From DATILL01 sp035476575 (GTDB lineage: Bacteria; Actinomycetota; Actinomycetes; Mycobacteriales; JACQDL01): a DNA stretch of 64,000 bases. Under the pieces are notes generated by a model. It was not told the origin of the DNA and searched no databases. It saw only the letters and a program-made list of their open reading frames with translations. The position numbers were made by a program, and so were the translations under genes. The first letter of the stretch is position 1, and each line of letters begins with the position of its first letter. The stretch spans positions 1 through 64,000 of the forward strand of contig DATILL010000137.1 of assembly GCA_035476575.1 (NCBI GenBank), written 5' to 3'. Of the stretch, positions 19,299-27,970 are shown one piece after another.

Positions 19299-20204
19299 AT
19301 GCCCACGGTGTTCTACCGCGACTATGCGGAGCGGTCGGTCGACGCGCAGTACCAGGGCCTGCTCTCGCGGGTCTTTCACGACGGCATACCGGTGCCGACC
19401 CGGCAGGGGCCGCCCGCGCGCACGCTCATGCAGCAGACGATGCGCTTCGATCTGGCGAACGGCTTCCCGGTGATCACCGAGCGCAGCATCCGGTCGTTCT
19501 GGCGGAAGGGGATCGGCGAGCTGTGCGCCTTCATCAACGGCGCGACGACGCTCGCCGAGCTCGCCGACTTCGGGTGTGACTGGTGGGGGGCCTGGGCGAC
19601 GCCAGAGAAGACGTCATCGCGGGGCCTGCCGCCGGGGGACATCGGGCCGGGCTCGTACGGTGGTGCGTTCAAGCGGTTTCCCACGGCTGAGGGAGGCGAG
19701 TTCGACCAGTTCCAGCATCTGGTGGAGCAGCTTGTCGAGCTGCCGGGCGACCGCACCCATTTCGTGTCGCCGTGGATTCCGCAATATCAGGTCAGGGGCC
19801 GCGGAAAGGTGCCGCGGACGACGATCGCGCCGTGCCATGGCTGGGTGCATGTGCGGGTCATCGCCGGCAGGCTGCACCTGCACATGTTCCAGCGGTCCGG
19901 CGACGTGCCGGTGGGCGTGCCGGCCAACATGGCGCAGTACGCGGCCCTGCTGCTGATGCTCGAACAGCTCACCGGGCTGGATGCCGCCGTCTACTACCAC
20001 ACCATTTCGGATGCCCATATCTACGAGGATCAGGCGGAGAGTGTACGGACGATGCTGGCCCGGGAGCCGCGCCGGTTGCCCACCGTGCGGCTCACCGAGG
20101 CCGGCCAGAAGATCGGCGACATCCACGACTTCCGGGCGGAGCATTTCGAGCTCAGCGACTATGACCCGCACCCGGCTGTTCGCGGCATTTCGGTCGCGCC
20201 GTGA
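19299..20204 (+). CDS. Thymidylate-synthase-like enzyme (ThyA fold)
   Basis: The 301-residue protein retains the ThyA core: APCHGW with the catalytic Cys-His, QRSGDVPVGVPANMAQYA with the phosphate-binding Arg and the Asn that selects uracil, and DAHIYEDQ in place of HLY. E. coli ThyA numbering would be C146, R166, N177 and H207. Keeping Asn rather than Asp argues for a dUMP/UMP-type substrate over dCMP. Other parts (GPGSYGGAFKRF) diverge from housekeeping ThyA. It overlaps the HIT gene as GTGA and faces a deaminase/nucleotidyltransferase pair, so a role in making a modified pyrimidine nucleotide is plausible but inferred. Confidence 0.8.
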   Translation: MPTVFYRDYAERSVDAQYQGLLSRVFHDGIPVPTRQGPPARTLMQQTMRFDLANGFPVITERSIRSFWRKGIGELCAFINGATTLAELADFGCDWWGAWATPEKTSSRGLPPGDIGPGSYGGAFKRFPTAEGGEFDQFQHLVEQLVELPGDRTHFVSPWIPQYQVRGRGKVPRTTIAPCHGWVHVRVIAGRLHLHMFQRSGDVPVGVPANMAQYAALLLMLEQLTGLDAAVYYHTISDAHIYEDQAESVRTMLAREPRRLPTVRLTEAGQKIGDIHDFRAEHFELSDYDPHPAVRGISVAP

Positions 20205-20638
20205 CCCTCTACTACCTGGAGAACTACCGCACCGAGGACCAGTTGGCCGAGATGCGCCGGCTGGAGGCCGCGGGCATCTGCCTCTTCTGCCCGGACGGGA
20301 TACGCCGGCACAAGCGGCAGCAGATCCTGTGGCAGACCAGTCACTGGACGGTGACGCCGAACAAGTTCCCCTATGCCGGGACCCGGCTGCACCTCCTGCT
20401 GATCCCGCACGAGCACGTCGGCGACCTGCTCGATCTGCCCGCGGCGGCGCGGCAGGATTTCTGGGTGGTGCTCGGGTGGGTGCGGGAGCGGTTCGCGCTC
20501 GACCACTATGGGCTCGGCGTCCGCAACGGCGACTGCCGGTTCACCGGTGGGACGATCCGGCACGTGCACGCACACGTCCTGGTCGGCGACGGCGGCGGGA
20601 CGCCGGTCCGGATGCGGTTCAGCTCAACGCCGGGCTGA
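20201..20638 (+). CDS. HIT family nucleotide hydrolase/transferase
   Basis: The 145 residues contain the histidine triad HVHAHVLVG near residue 123 and a preceding CLFCPDGIRRHK that could bind zinc. HIT enzymes cleave nucleotide phosphoramidates, dinucleoside polyphosphates or nucleotide-sugar-like esters through a nucleotidyl-His intermediate. The GTG start overlaps the ThyA-like stop. Its 3' end overlaps the convergent deaminase by 15 bases. Confidence 0.88.
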   Translation: MTLYYLENYRTEDQLAEMRRLEAAGICLFCPDGIRRHKRQQILWQTSHWTVTPNKFPYAGTRLHLLLIPHEHVGDLLDLPAAARQDFWVVLGWVRERFALDHYGLGVRNGDCRFTGGTIRHVHAHVLVGDGGGTPVRMRFSSTPG

Positions 20639-21499
20639 GGCTGGGTCAGGGTCGGCGCCTGCCAGGTCGACCAGGTCGACCCAGATGAGCTCCAGGCCAG
20701 CCGCGCGCAGGACGCTCTCGCCGTCCAGGACGGAGTACGGCCCGGCGAAGTAGCAGGTGCGGAAGCCGGCCTCGGCGACCAGCTTGGCGCAGGCGGGGCA
20801 GGGGAACGTCGTGACGTACAGGTCGGTGCCGGCCAGCGGCAGCCCGTCGCGGGCCGCCCGGGCGACCAGCGCCGCCTCGGCGTGGATCGCGGTGGACAGG
20901 TCGGCCCGCTGGCCGCGCTGGAAGTCGTTGCGCGGGTCGCCGTTCAGGTAAGGGGCGTACTCGGTCGGGAGGTGCTGGTTGTGCGCCCGCGCGATGACCC
21001 GGCCGTCGCGGGCGGCCACGGCGCCCACCTGCCGCCACCAGTCCGAGCTGAGGGCGGCGGCCTGGTGGGCGGCGCCGAGCAGCCGGCGGGCCAGGTCGGC
21101 GCGGGTGATGCTGCCGGAGTAGTCGACGGGGGCCTGGGCCTGGCTCCACGGCCGGTCCCAGCGCAGGAAGGTCCGGTCGAACGAGGCCCGGGCGCCCAGG
21201 CCCTGGGCGGCGGCCAGCTCGCGCATGATCTGCTCGTCGGGCATGACGACGACGTCGGCGACGAGCGCGGCCGGGAGCTCGGCCGGCTCGACGACCCGGA
21301 CCGGCGGTGTGCCCGACCGATGGCGCAGGTACTCGGCGGCTCGGTGCGGCGGCAGTGCGCGGATCTCCTTCGTCATGCTGGGGAACAGCGCGGCGAACCC
21401 GGTGCCCAGCAGGAGGATCTCGGCGGAGTCGGCATGCCGGTCGAGAAAGGCCTCGTAGCCCGCGTGCAGGACAGGCAGGTACAGCAGGGTCTGCTTCAC
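20624..21499 (-). CDS. dCMP/cytidine-deaminase-like protein with extra N-terminal domain
   Basis: The 291 residues have a C-terminal zinc deaminase domain with IHAEAAL (HAE) and FPCPACAKLV (PCxxC) near residues 213 and 242. A ~130-residue N-terminal region has no obvious match; it has a Rossmann-like alternation (EILLLGTGFAALFPS, ADVVVMPDEQ). Zinc deaminases of this class convert (d)CMP or related bases to the uracil form. The GTG start at 21499 overlaps the upstream nucleotidyltransferase stop. Confidence 0.82.
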   Translation of the reverse strand: MKQTLLYLPVLHAGYEAFLDRHADSAEILLLGTGFAALFPSMTKEIRALPPHRAAEYLRHRSGTPPVRVVEPAELPAALVADVVVMPDEQIMRELAAAQGLGARASFDRTFLRWDRPWSQAQAPVDYSGSITRADLARRLLGAAHQAAALSSDWWRQVGAVAARDGRVIARAHNQHLPTEYAPYLNGDPRNDFQRGQRADLSTAIHAEAALVARAARDGLPLAGTDLYVTTFPCPACAKLVAEAGFRTCYFAGPYSVLDGESVLRAAGLELIWVDLVDLAGADPDPASARR

Positions 21500-22131
21500 C
21501 GGTTTCCGGCCTCACGGTATCCGGACTCGGCGGGCGGGTCCGGCTCGCTGAGCCCGAGCTGGATCCGACGCAGCCGCGCCGAGGTGCTGATGGTCGCCAT
21601 CCGGTCGAGCACCTCGACCCGGCCGCAGTACTTCGACTCGAGCTCGATGATCTCCTCGGGGCTGTAGGTCTCGGCGGTGGCGACCAGGACGTCGGGCCGG
21701 ACCACCTCGACCAGCGCCCAGCGGGGATCGTGCAGGTGCTTGAGGGTGACCAGCCCGACGCCGCGCTGGTGGGTGACCATGCGCAGCCGCTCCATCTGGG
21801 GGACGGCGGGCCGGTGCGGACCCTTGCGGGCGCTGACCTTCTCATCGCTGTCCAGCCCGACGATGAGGAAGTCGCCGAACTGGCGAGCCGCCTCCAGGTA
21901 CATCGAGTGACCCTCGTGGATGATGTCGAACGATCCGCTGGTGAGCACGACCTTGAGCCCGAGCGTCTTCAGGGCGCCGACGATGTCGGCGATCCGCTGG
22001 TAGCTCTCGACGAACCGGAGTGCGAAGTTGGACGCGTCCGCGAACAGGCCGCTGTTGACCAGGGCAAGCTGCCCCATCGACGACGTCGGCCCCGCGCTCA
22101 CCGGGCCTGCGCCCACCCGCGGACCAGCCAT
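21496..22131 (-). CDS. Cytidylyltransferase-like nucleotidyltransferase
   Basis: The 211-residue protein resembles the RfaE/TagD nucleotidyltransferase fold: GSFDIIHEGHSMYL (HxGH-type motif), LIVGLDSDEKVSARKG, and the C-terminal ISTSARLR signature. It would transfer AMP or CMP to a phosphorylated substrate. The ATG at 22131 is chosen for its AAGGTGGT site; an in-frame ATG at 22077 would give 193 residues. Reading the frame further upstream runs antisense through the tRNA and is not coding. Confidence 0.82.
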   Translation of the reverse strand: MAGPRVGAGPVSAGPTSSMGQLALVNSGLFADASNFALRFVESYQRIADIVGALKTLGLKVVLTSGSFDIIHEGHSMYLEAARQFGDFLIVGLDSDEKVSARKGPHRPAVPQMERLRMVTHQRGVGLVTLKHLHDPRWALVEVVRPDVLVATAETYSPEEIIELESKYCGRVEVLDRMATISTSARLRRIQLGLSEPDPPAESGYREAGNR

Positions 22132-22245
22132 GCGTGCACCACCTTCGACGTGGGTCGGAGTGGCGATCGTAGCCACCCGACCGGTGCCGGCCGGCGGCGT
22201 CTCCCTGCCGCAGCCTCCCGGGTACGGTACAGTGACCCGTCGTAC

Positions 22246-22319
22246 GCGGGTGTAGTTCAATGGCAGAACATCAGCTTCCCAAGCTGACAGTGCGAGTTCG
22301 ATTCTCGTCACCCGCTCCA
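22246..22319 (+). tRNA. tRNA-Gly (anticodon CCC), CCA encoded
   Basis: Acceptor arms GCGGGTG and CACCCGC pair. The anticodon stem-loop TCAGC-TTCCCAA-GCTGA gives anticodon CCC. The T-loop is GTTCGATTC, and the discriminator T is followed by CCA. Downstream DNA is decayed, as often seen where elements have integrated at a tRNA 3' end. Confidence 0.95.
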
Positions 22320-22406
22320 CCAAAAAGCCCAGGTCAGAGGCTATGTAGCCGAGCCTCTCTCGCCATACTTCTTCATCCATATCTCGGTCGTGCCATTGGC
22401 GTGCCG

Positions 22407-22627
22407 TTAGCTCACGCTCGCCAACTCACCCGCGGCGCCGTCCTCCGGGTCGTCGGGCGACTTCTCCGGCGCCGTGCCATCGCCGATGTCCGCACCGGCC
22501 AGCTTGGCGCTGAGCGCGTCCGCGATCGCGCGGTCAGCCCGTGCCGTGGGCCTGCGGCGGCGTTCGTCAGCCTTCGGCGATGAATGTTGCCTCGGCTTCC
22601 AGCTCGGCTCGGTGATCCTCCGCGGAT
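22407..22627 (-). pseudogene. Decayed gene fragment downstream of tRNA-Gly
   Basis: Two minus-strand pieces in different frames read like one degraded protein end. One reads SAEDHRAELEAEATFIAEG, with TGA at 22569-22567. The next frame reads KADERRRRPTARADRAIADA and continues through acidic residues to a TAA at 22409-22407. The charged, low-aromatic make-up suits the C-terminus of an integrase or regulator, but I cannot name it. The rest of 22320-22950 shows no supported gene. Confidence 0.35.
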
Positions 22628-22632
22628 ATGAC

Positions 22633-22661
22633 GATTGAACCGAACCCAGGGCGGTTCAATC
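22633..22661. repeat. 10-bp perfect inverted repeat
   Basis: GATTGAACCG at 22633-22642 and CGGTTCAATC at 22652-22661 are separated by nine bases. It is in the decayed stretch after the tRNA. It could be an operator or recombination site. Confidence 0.5.
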
Positions 22662-22952
22662 TGCGCCATGCTCGCGTCTTGGCCGGGCACAGTCCAGGCG
22701 GAGGTCACCCACCTGAGCCGCACCCGAGCCAGACCCGGGCCGGCACCGAAGCCGCCATCGAACAGCTTGCCCAGGCGTTCGGCGGCCACCCCGAGACCGC
22801 TGGCCCCAGGATGCGGTGGGCGTGCAAGACCATCGCAGCCCTGTACGACGCTATTAAGTTCGCCTCAATCCAGCACACTTGTGGTCGCCCCGCGGCGCCG
22901 TGTCCGCCAGCGGGACGCCGGGCCGTCGCGCCGGACTGACCCGCCCACACGA

Positions 22953-24281
22953 CTACCTGCCGGGCGGTCGCGGGCCGCGTTGGCTGAGGGCGCGCCGTAC
23001 CCAGCGCCAGAGATCGCGGACGGTGAGACGCGGCGTGGGGGCGGCCGACGGCGGAGGCGGGCGGCTGGCGCCGTCCTGGGCCATGGTGAGGTAGGACTGC
23101 AGCACCTGGTGTCCCTCGGCGCCGCCGCGCAGCCGCGCGCTCTCCTTCAGCAGCCGCGTGGCGACCGCCTGGCCGGACTCGCCGTCGCGGCGCAGCAGCC
23201 CGGCCACGACCCCGTTGGCCAGCGCCGCCGACCCGAGGTGCTGCAGGCACCGGCCCCGGCCCTCCCGCTCATCGATGTCGGCGTAGAGGCGCTCGGCCGC
23301 CTGCCACCAGGCCACCGCCTCCCGCACGTTGTCCTGCGACCAGGCAGCCACCCCGGCGAGCTCCTGTGCGTGCGCCTCGGTGCTCCTGTCCCGGGTCGCC
23401 CGGGCCCGGGCCGCCACCGACAACAGGTGATCCAGCGCCTGCTCGCCGTCCTGCCGGTAGAGCGCGACGATGCCCAGGCCGAGCTGGACCGCGGTGGCGC
23501 CGGCCAGGTCGTTGCGGGGCAGTGTGGCGGCCGCGTCCTCCAGCCGGTCGCGGGCGTTGGTGACGTGCTCCTCGAAGTCGGCTCCCGGCTCGCACCGGTC
23601 CGCGCGGGCAAGGTTCGCCAGCCCCCACTCGATCTGGCGGCGGGCCTTGAGGGCGGCGGCCGCGCGGCCGTGCGCGGCCAGGCCCGCCGACCTGCCGAGC
23701 TCCCGGTTGGCCGCATCCAGGTCGCCGGCCAGCCGGTGCGCGGTGGCGGCCCGGGCGGCGGCGATCTCCTTCAGGTCACGCCGCCCGGCCTGGTCACCGA
23801 TCGTGGCCAGCCGTTCGCTCAGGTCCAGCAGCTCCGCCGGCCGCCGCTGCCGGACGTACCACGCCTCCAGGGCATCGCAGAGCTGCGCCACGTCGTCGAC
23901 AGCGGCCGGGTCGGCCGCGTGCCGGGCGACCAGCTTGCGCAGCTTCGGTTCCTCGTTGTCGAACCACTCCGCGGCGGCCATCCCGCCGACGTCGGACCCG
24001 AGCGCCACCTGCCAGTACTCGGCCTGCTCGGCGCTGGCACCGAGCTCGGTCGTTGGCGCTCCCGCCGGCCGTCGGTGCTCCCCGCGCGGCCATCTCGGGA
24101 CGTTGAGCACCAGCCACAACACGGTGAGTGCGACCCCCACCCCGAGCCACGCGACCAGGCCGCCGCCGCTGGCGCCGATGATCTCCTTCAGCGAGTCGCT
24201 CGCCATTCCGGACACCACGAACGACGCGACCGCGCCGACCCCAATCAGGTCACCCAGCCGCCTGTCGCGCCGCCTGCTCAT
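22953..24281 (-). CDS. Membrane-anchored TPR-repeat protein
   Basis: The 442 residues start with two membrane helices (res 12-60: LIGVGAVASFVVSGM and GLVAWLGVGVALTVLWLVL). A long array of helical TPR-like repeats follows (about 100-400), rich in Ala/Leu with repeats such as ARAATAHRLAGDLDAANRELGR. A basic Pro-rich tail ends it. The ATG at 24281 overlaps the permease stop (ATGA). It is the last gene of the ABC-like operon, and a scaffold role at the membrane is likely. Function is otherwise unknown. Confidence 0.8.
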   Translation of the reverse strand: MSRRRDRRLGDLIGVGAVASFVVSGMASDSLKEIIGASGGGLVAWLGVGVALTVLWLVLNVPRWPRGEHRRPAGAPTTELGASAEQAEYWQVALGSDVGGMAAAEWFDNEEPKLRKLVARHAADPAAVDDVAQLCDALEAWYVRQRRPAELLDLSERLATIGDQAGRRDLKEIAAARAATAHRLAGDLDAANRELGRSAGLAAHGRAAAALKARRQIEWGLANLARADRCEPGADFEEHVTNARDRLEDAAATLPRNDLAGATAVQLGLGIVALYRQDGEQALDHLLSVAARARATRDRSTEAHAQELAGVAAWSQDNVREAVAWWQAAERLYADIDEREGRGRCLQHLGSAALANGVVAGLLRRDGESGQAVATRLLKESARLRGGAEGHQVLQSYLTMAQDGASRPPPPSAAPTPRLTVRDLWRWVRRALSQRGPRPPGR

Positions 24282-26059
24282 GGTCTGGTCCCCACGGTCA
24301 GGCCGCGGACGACGGTCGGCCAGTACGCGAGCAGCAGCACGACCGGCACGATCGAGGAGACCACCGCCGCGGCGGCGACCGTGCCCGCCGACGTGGCGAA
24401 CTGCCGGGCCTCCCCCCACAGCACCAACGACAGCGGCGTGGCGCCCGGCCCGCCGATCAGGAACCCGACGGTGAAGTCGTTCCACGCCAGGACAAACTGG
24501 AGCACGGCCACCGCCGTCAGCGCTGGGCCGCAGGTCTGCCGGACCCGGGTGATCACCGCACTCCGCCGGGCCTGGCCCTGCAGCGCCTCAGCGACCAGGC
24601 TGGCCGGCGCCGAGGCGAACGCCACCCGCAGCAGCAGAATGGCGAACGGCAGCCCCGCCGCGGCGTGCACCAGCACCAGCGAGATCCGCAAGCCCGCGAG
24701 ACCCGAGTAGGCGAAGGCCTCGCGCAGCGGTGCGGCGTACATCTGGACCGGTGTCACGGCGAGCACGACGCAGGCGATGACCACCGTCCTGGTGAGCCGT
24801 TGCGGCAGCCCACCCCAGGCGAGCAGGAACGCGGTCCGGACGGCGACCGCCAGCACGAGCATGGTGGCGACGACGGCGATCAGCAGGTTGGACACCAGCG
24901 CGCGCAACAGCCCGGCGTTGACTGCCGCGCCGAACGACGAGAGCCCGAGGCCATGCGAGGACCACCACCCGTGCAGCCCCGCCGCCGCTGGTTCGTGCAG
25001 CGCGGTGAGCAGCAGCACGAGCACCGGGAACGCGCAGAAGACGCTGACCGGCACGCCGACGGCCAGCCCGAGCACCTTCCGGTTCCGGCTGGGCAGCGGC
25101 CGGGACGGCTGCGCGGACGGGGGGATCGCGCTCTCTGGCATCGCCCAGTGACGGCGCAGCCCGCGCATCCCGAGCACCGCGAGGACCGCCACGACGGCGA
25201 ACAGCACCAGCGCCAGTGCGGCCGACCGGCCTGAGTCCTCGCCCGCGTTCGTGGTGCGCCACCAGTGCAGGGCGAGCACGTCGGCGTCCGCCTGCATCGC
25301 CCCGGGCGCGGTGATCAGGATGAGGTCGAACAGCCGGACCGCGGCAACGACCAGGGTGAGCCCGATGATTCCGAAGATCGGCAGCAGGATGGGCAGCTCG
25401 ACCACCCGCAGCCGCCGCCAGCCACGCAGGCCGTCGACCTTCACGGCGCGGGCCAGGTCGTCGGGGATCGCCTCCAGCCCGGCCCGGAACAACGAGACGA
25501 CGTAGCCCAGCCAGCCCCAGCAGAACGCGGACACCAGGACCACCCAGATGAAGCCGGGGCTGAGCCACACCGGGCTGGAGTGGAAGACTGCGGTGACCAC
25601 GGCGGTCACCGTGCCGCGCTCCGGCGCCGGGTCGAAGATGATCCGGAACGCCGCGCCGGCGACCAGCCCGGAGATCGCGAACGGAACCACCAGGGTCGGC
25701 TGGAGGATCCGCCACAGCCCCGAGACCCGGTGGCCAAGCATGGCGATCCCGAACCCGGCCGCGATCAGCGCGACCGCCACAGCCACCCAGATCAAGCTGT
25801 GCAGCAGCGCACGCCCCGCGCCGGCGTTGGTGAGCACCCCGAAGTTCCCCAGCCCGACACCGTGCTTGGTGCGGAAGGCACCGACCGTGGTGACCGCGAT
25901 CGGGATGATCAGGACGCTGGCCAGCGCAAGGCTGGGAAGGCCGCGCAGGTACGGCCAGTACGAGCGGCGGGGCCGGCCGGGCACCGGCCGGCCAGTGATC
26001 TCGCGGCCGACCACCTCGACCCGCAGACCATTGATCAGCAGCGGCATTTCGTCACTCAC
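24278..26059 (-). CDS. Fused two-domain ABC sugar-type permease
   Basis: The 593 residues hold two MalF/MalG-type permease domains in one chain. The first (about 30-310) has EAA-like loop EAIPDDLARAVKVDGLRGWRRL. The second (about 330-590) has a weak EAA loop near VAEALQGQARRSAVITRVRQ. The central joint is Ser/Pro-rich. Fusion of the two permeases is uncommon for this family, which usually has two genes. It overlaps the binding-protein gene by four bases. Confidence 0.87.
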   Translation of the reverse strand: MSDEMPLLINGLRVEVVGREITGRPVPGRPRRSYWPYLRGLPSLALASVLIIPIAVTTVGAFRTKHGVGLGNFGVLTNAGAGRALLHSLIWVAVAVALIAAGFGIAMLGHRVSGLWRILQPTLVVPFAISGLVAGAAFRIIFDPAPERGTVTAVVTAVFHSSPVWLSPGFIWVVLVSAFCWGWLGYVVSLFRAGLEAIPDDLARAVKVDGLRGWRRLRVVELPILLPIFGIIGLTLVVAAVRLFDLILITAPGAMQADADVLALHWWRTTNAGEDSGRSAALALVLFAVVAVLAVLGMRGLRRHWAMPESAIPPSAQPSRPLPSRNRKVLGLAVGVPVSVFCAFPVLVLLLTALHEPAAAGLHGWWSSHGLGLSSFGAAVNAGLLRALVSNLLIAVVATMLVLAVAVRTAFLLAWGGLPQRLTRTVVIACVVLAVTPVQMYAAPLREAFAYSGLAGLRISLVLVHAAAGLPFAILLLRVAFASAPASLVAEALQGQARRSAVITRVRQTCGPALTAVAVLQFVLAWNDFTVGFLIGGPGATPLSLVLWGEARQFATSAGTVAAAAVVSSIVPVVLLLAYWPTVVRGLTVGTRP

Positions 26060-27411
26060 CTCCGGAGCAGGGCGAGGTCGTTGAGTCGTCTGACCGCAAT
26101 GTCAGCGGCGTCCGGCACCGCCGTCGGGCCGCGGCCGCCCACCGCAACGAGGAAGTCCTGCAGCACCCGCCACAGTCCCTCGCTGCCGCCGAGCGCGCCG
26201 AGCCGGTCGGACAGGTCGAACGCGATCGGCTGCTCAACGTTCGGGCGGGCGAGCTGTTCGGCCAGCGGTTTCAGCAGGTCGGAGTAGCTCGCTATCGGCG
26301 TCTTCAGGTTGGCCGCGAGAAAACCGCCATGTCCGGTGATCCAGGGTAGCGGGGCCTCCTCGTTGGCCAGCCTGGTCACCAGGTTCACCGCGTAGTCGTC
26401 CACTGCGGTGTCTCCGGCGTGTTTGAGCAGGACAGCGACGTCGCCCCCGACGACCAACGGCGGCTGCCGTGACCCGCCCGCCCGCTCCTGGTCGTCTCCG
26501 TCGATCACCGGGAAGGGGAAGACACCGACGTCGCCGGGGTCGATGGCGTAGCGGCGGATGACTGGCTCGGCGAAGTCGGCCGAGATCACCATCGCGGCCT
26601 TCTGGTGGCCGAAAACCTCCACCACCGCCTCGGGGAACTGCTGCACCAGCGAGCGGTTCACCCCACCGGCCAACGTGCCGGGTGCCGCCCACATCCGGCC
26701 GAGCAGGCGGAACGCCTGGGCCACGACGGGGTCGGTCCACCGGGCACGGGGGTTGGGCGGCACCAGACCCTCGTACGTCTGGGGCGAGATTCCGAGCAGC
26801 ACGTTCTCAAAGATGTCGGTGAGCGTCCAGCCGTCGGCGGCGGCCACCGCGAGCGGCGCCACGCCCGCGCGGGCCAGGCGGGCGTTGAGGTTGAGCCACT
26901 TGCTCCAGCTTGGTGGCGGATCCAGGCCGTACTCCGCGAAGACGGACTTGCGGTACCAGACCGTCGACTTGTCGGTCATCTTGAACGGCAGTCCGTAGCT
27001 GCTCACCGGGCTCCACACCGCGGCGTACGGCCAGCCTGGGCTGACCTGATCCGGCAGCGGTTGCAGCTTGTCGTGGTTCTCGGTGACCAGGCCCGGTTGG
27101 GGAAGCATGATGATGTCGGGGCGTTGCGGCCCGAACGCCGCGGAGATGTCGTCGCCAAGCGGGACCAGGTCGATGGCATAGGGAAGATCGCCGAAGCCGT
27201 CCAGCACCGCGCGGAACGCCTGCAGCTCCTCGGCGCTCCAGGTGACCGCGACCCGCACGGTCCGGCCCAGGCCGAGGACGTCGGCGGCAGCGGCGCAGCC
27301 AGCCGCCGTTCCCGCAACCGCCGTTCCCGCGACCGCGGCGGCAGCACCGGCAGAGCCGGCCAGGAACCGACGTCGGCTGAAGCGCCCCGGGAACGGCCCC
27401 GGGCTAGGCAC
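26056..27411 (-). CDS. Extracellular solute-binding lipoprotein
   Basis: The 451 residues begin with a twin-arginine-type signal (FSRRRFLAGSAGAAAAV) and a lipobox-like Gly-Cys near residue 38, so export by Tat and lipid anchoring are likely. The mature part resembles family 1 sugar-binding proteins (COG1653), e.g. KSVFAEYGLDPPPSW and GWTLTDIFENVLLG. The GTG start at 27411 overlaps the ATPase-like gene. The ligand is unknown. Confidence 0.87.
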   Translation of the reverse strand: MPSPGPFPGRFSRRRFLAGSAGAAAAVAGTAVAGTAAGCAAAADVLGLGRTVRVAVTWSAEELQAFRAVLDGFGDLPYAIDLVPLGDDISAAFGPQRPDIIMLPQPGLVTENHDKLQPLPDQVSPGWPYAAVWSPVSSYGLPFKMTDKSTVWYRKSVFAEYGLDPPPSWSKWLNLNARLARAGVAPLAVAAADGWTLTDIFENVLLGISPQTYEGLVPPNPRARWTDPVVAQAFRLLGRMWAAPGTLAGGVNRSLVQQFPEAVVEVFGHQKAAMVISADFAEPVIRRYAIDPGDVGVFPFPVIDGDDQERAGGSRQPPLVVGGDVAVLLKHAGDTAVDDYAVNLVTRLANEEAPLPWITGHGGFLAANLKTPIASYSDLLKPLAEQLARPNVEQPIAFDLSDRLGALGGSEGLWRVLQDFLVAVGGRGPTAVPDAADIAVRRLNDLALLRR

Positions 27412-27970
27412 CGTTGACCTCCTCGAAACCGAGTGCCCTGCCCCGTTCGGGGGTGATCAGCAGCAGGGCGGCGGACAGCAGCTCGGGGTTATGGTCGAGA
27501 TCGAGCAGTGCTCCCCAGGTGGGCAGCCCGGCGGCGTCCTCGAGCACGATCGCGGTGGGCCGCGCGCACAACGCGCGGGCGAGTCCGGCGAGCCGGCGGC
27601 GACCAGGTGTTATCTCGTGCGGGTAGCGGTCGAGGACGTCGTCCAGGCCGCACCTGCTCCCGACCGCCCTGCACCCCTCCTCCGCGGCGGCCCGCTGCGT
27701 GAACCGGTGGGCCGCGCGGCCGCCGTGCACCAGGTTGCCGAGCACGGTGAGGTAGGGGAGCAGGCCGCCCTCGGCGGGGACGAGGCGGATCATGCCGCCG
27801 ACCCGGACGGTCGTACCGGCCGGGCGTTCGGTCAGACCTCCGACCAGATCCGCCAGCCGCCGGGCCTGGTCCGGATCGGGTACGACGACCGCGCGCTGCT
27901 CGCCGACCTCCACCCGGAGGATGTCGGGCACGCCCGGGACCGGCACACGTTCCAGCACCAGACCGACCAT
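27404..27970 (-). CDS. Degenerate ABC ATPase-like subunit lacking Walker A
   Basis: The 188 residues align with an ABC ATPase. A Q-loop-like region, a signature-like ITPGRRRLAGLARAL in place of LSGGQxQRxxxARAL, and a Walker B-like PTAIVLEDAAG are visible. Where the P-loop GxxGxGK(S/T) belongs the sequence is VVVPDPDQARRLADL, so ATP binding is probably lost. The helical domain also looks shortened. The ATG at 27970 has GGAGGGG upstream and is the first gene of a four-gene overlapping operon. Whether it still works with another ATPase is unknown. Confidence 0.7.
   Translation of the reverse strand: MVGLVLERVPVPGVPDILRVEVGEQRAVVVPDPDQARRLADLVGGLTERPAGTTVRVGGMIRLVPAEGGLLPYLTVLGNLVHGGRAAHRFTQRAAAEEGCRAVGSRCGLDDVLDRYPHEITPGRRRLAGLARALCARPTAIVLEDAAGLPTWGALLDLDHNPELLSAALLLITPERGRALGFEEVNGA

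Noticed and set aside
22260..22380. Minus-strand frame through the tRNA (VTRIELALSAWE)
   Set aside because: It is the antisense reading of tRNA-Gly, a common false frame.
22628..22939. Plus-strand 103-residue frame after the tRNA
   Set aside because: Its composition is unlike neighbouring genes, it lacks a ribosome site, and the opposite strand holds better coding-like fragments.
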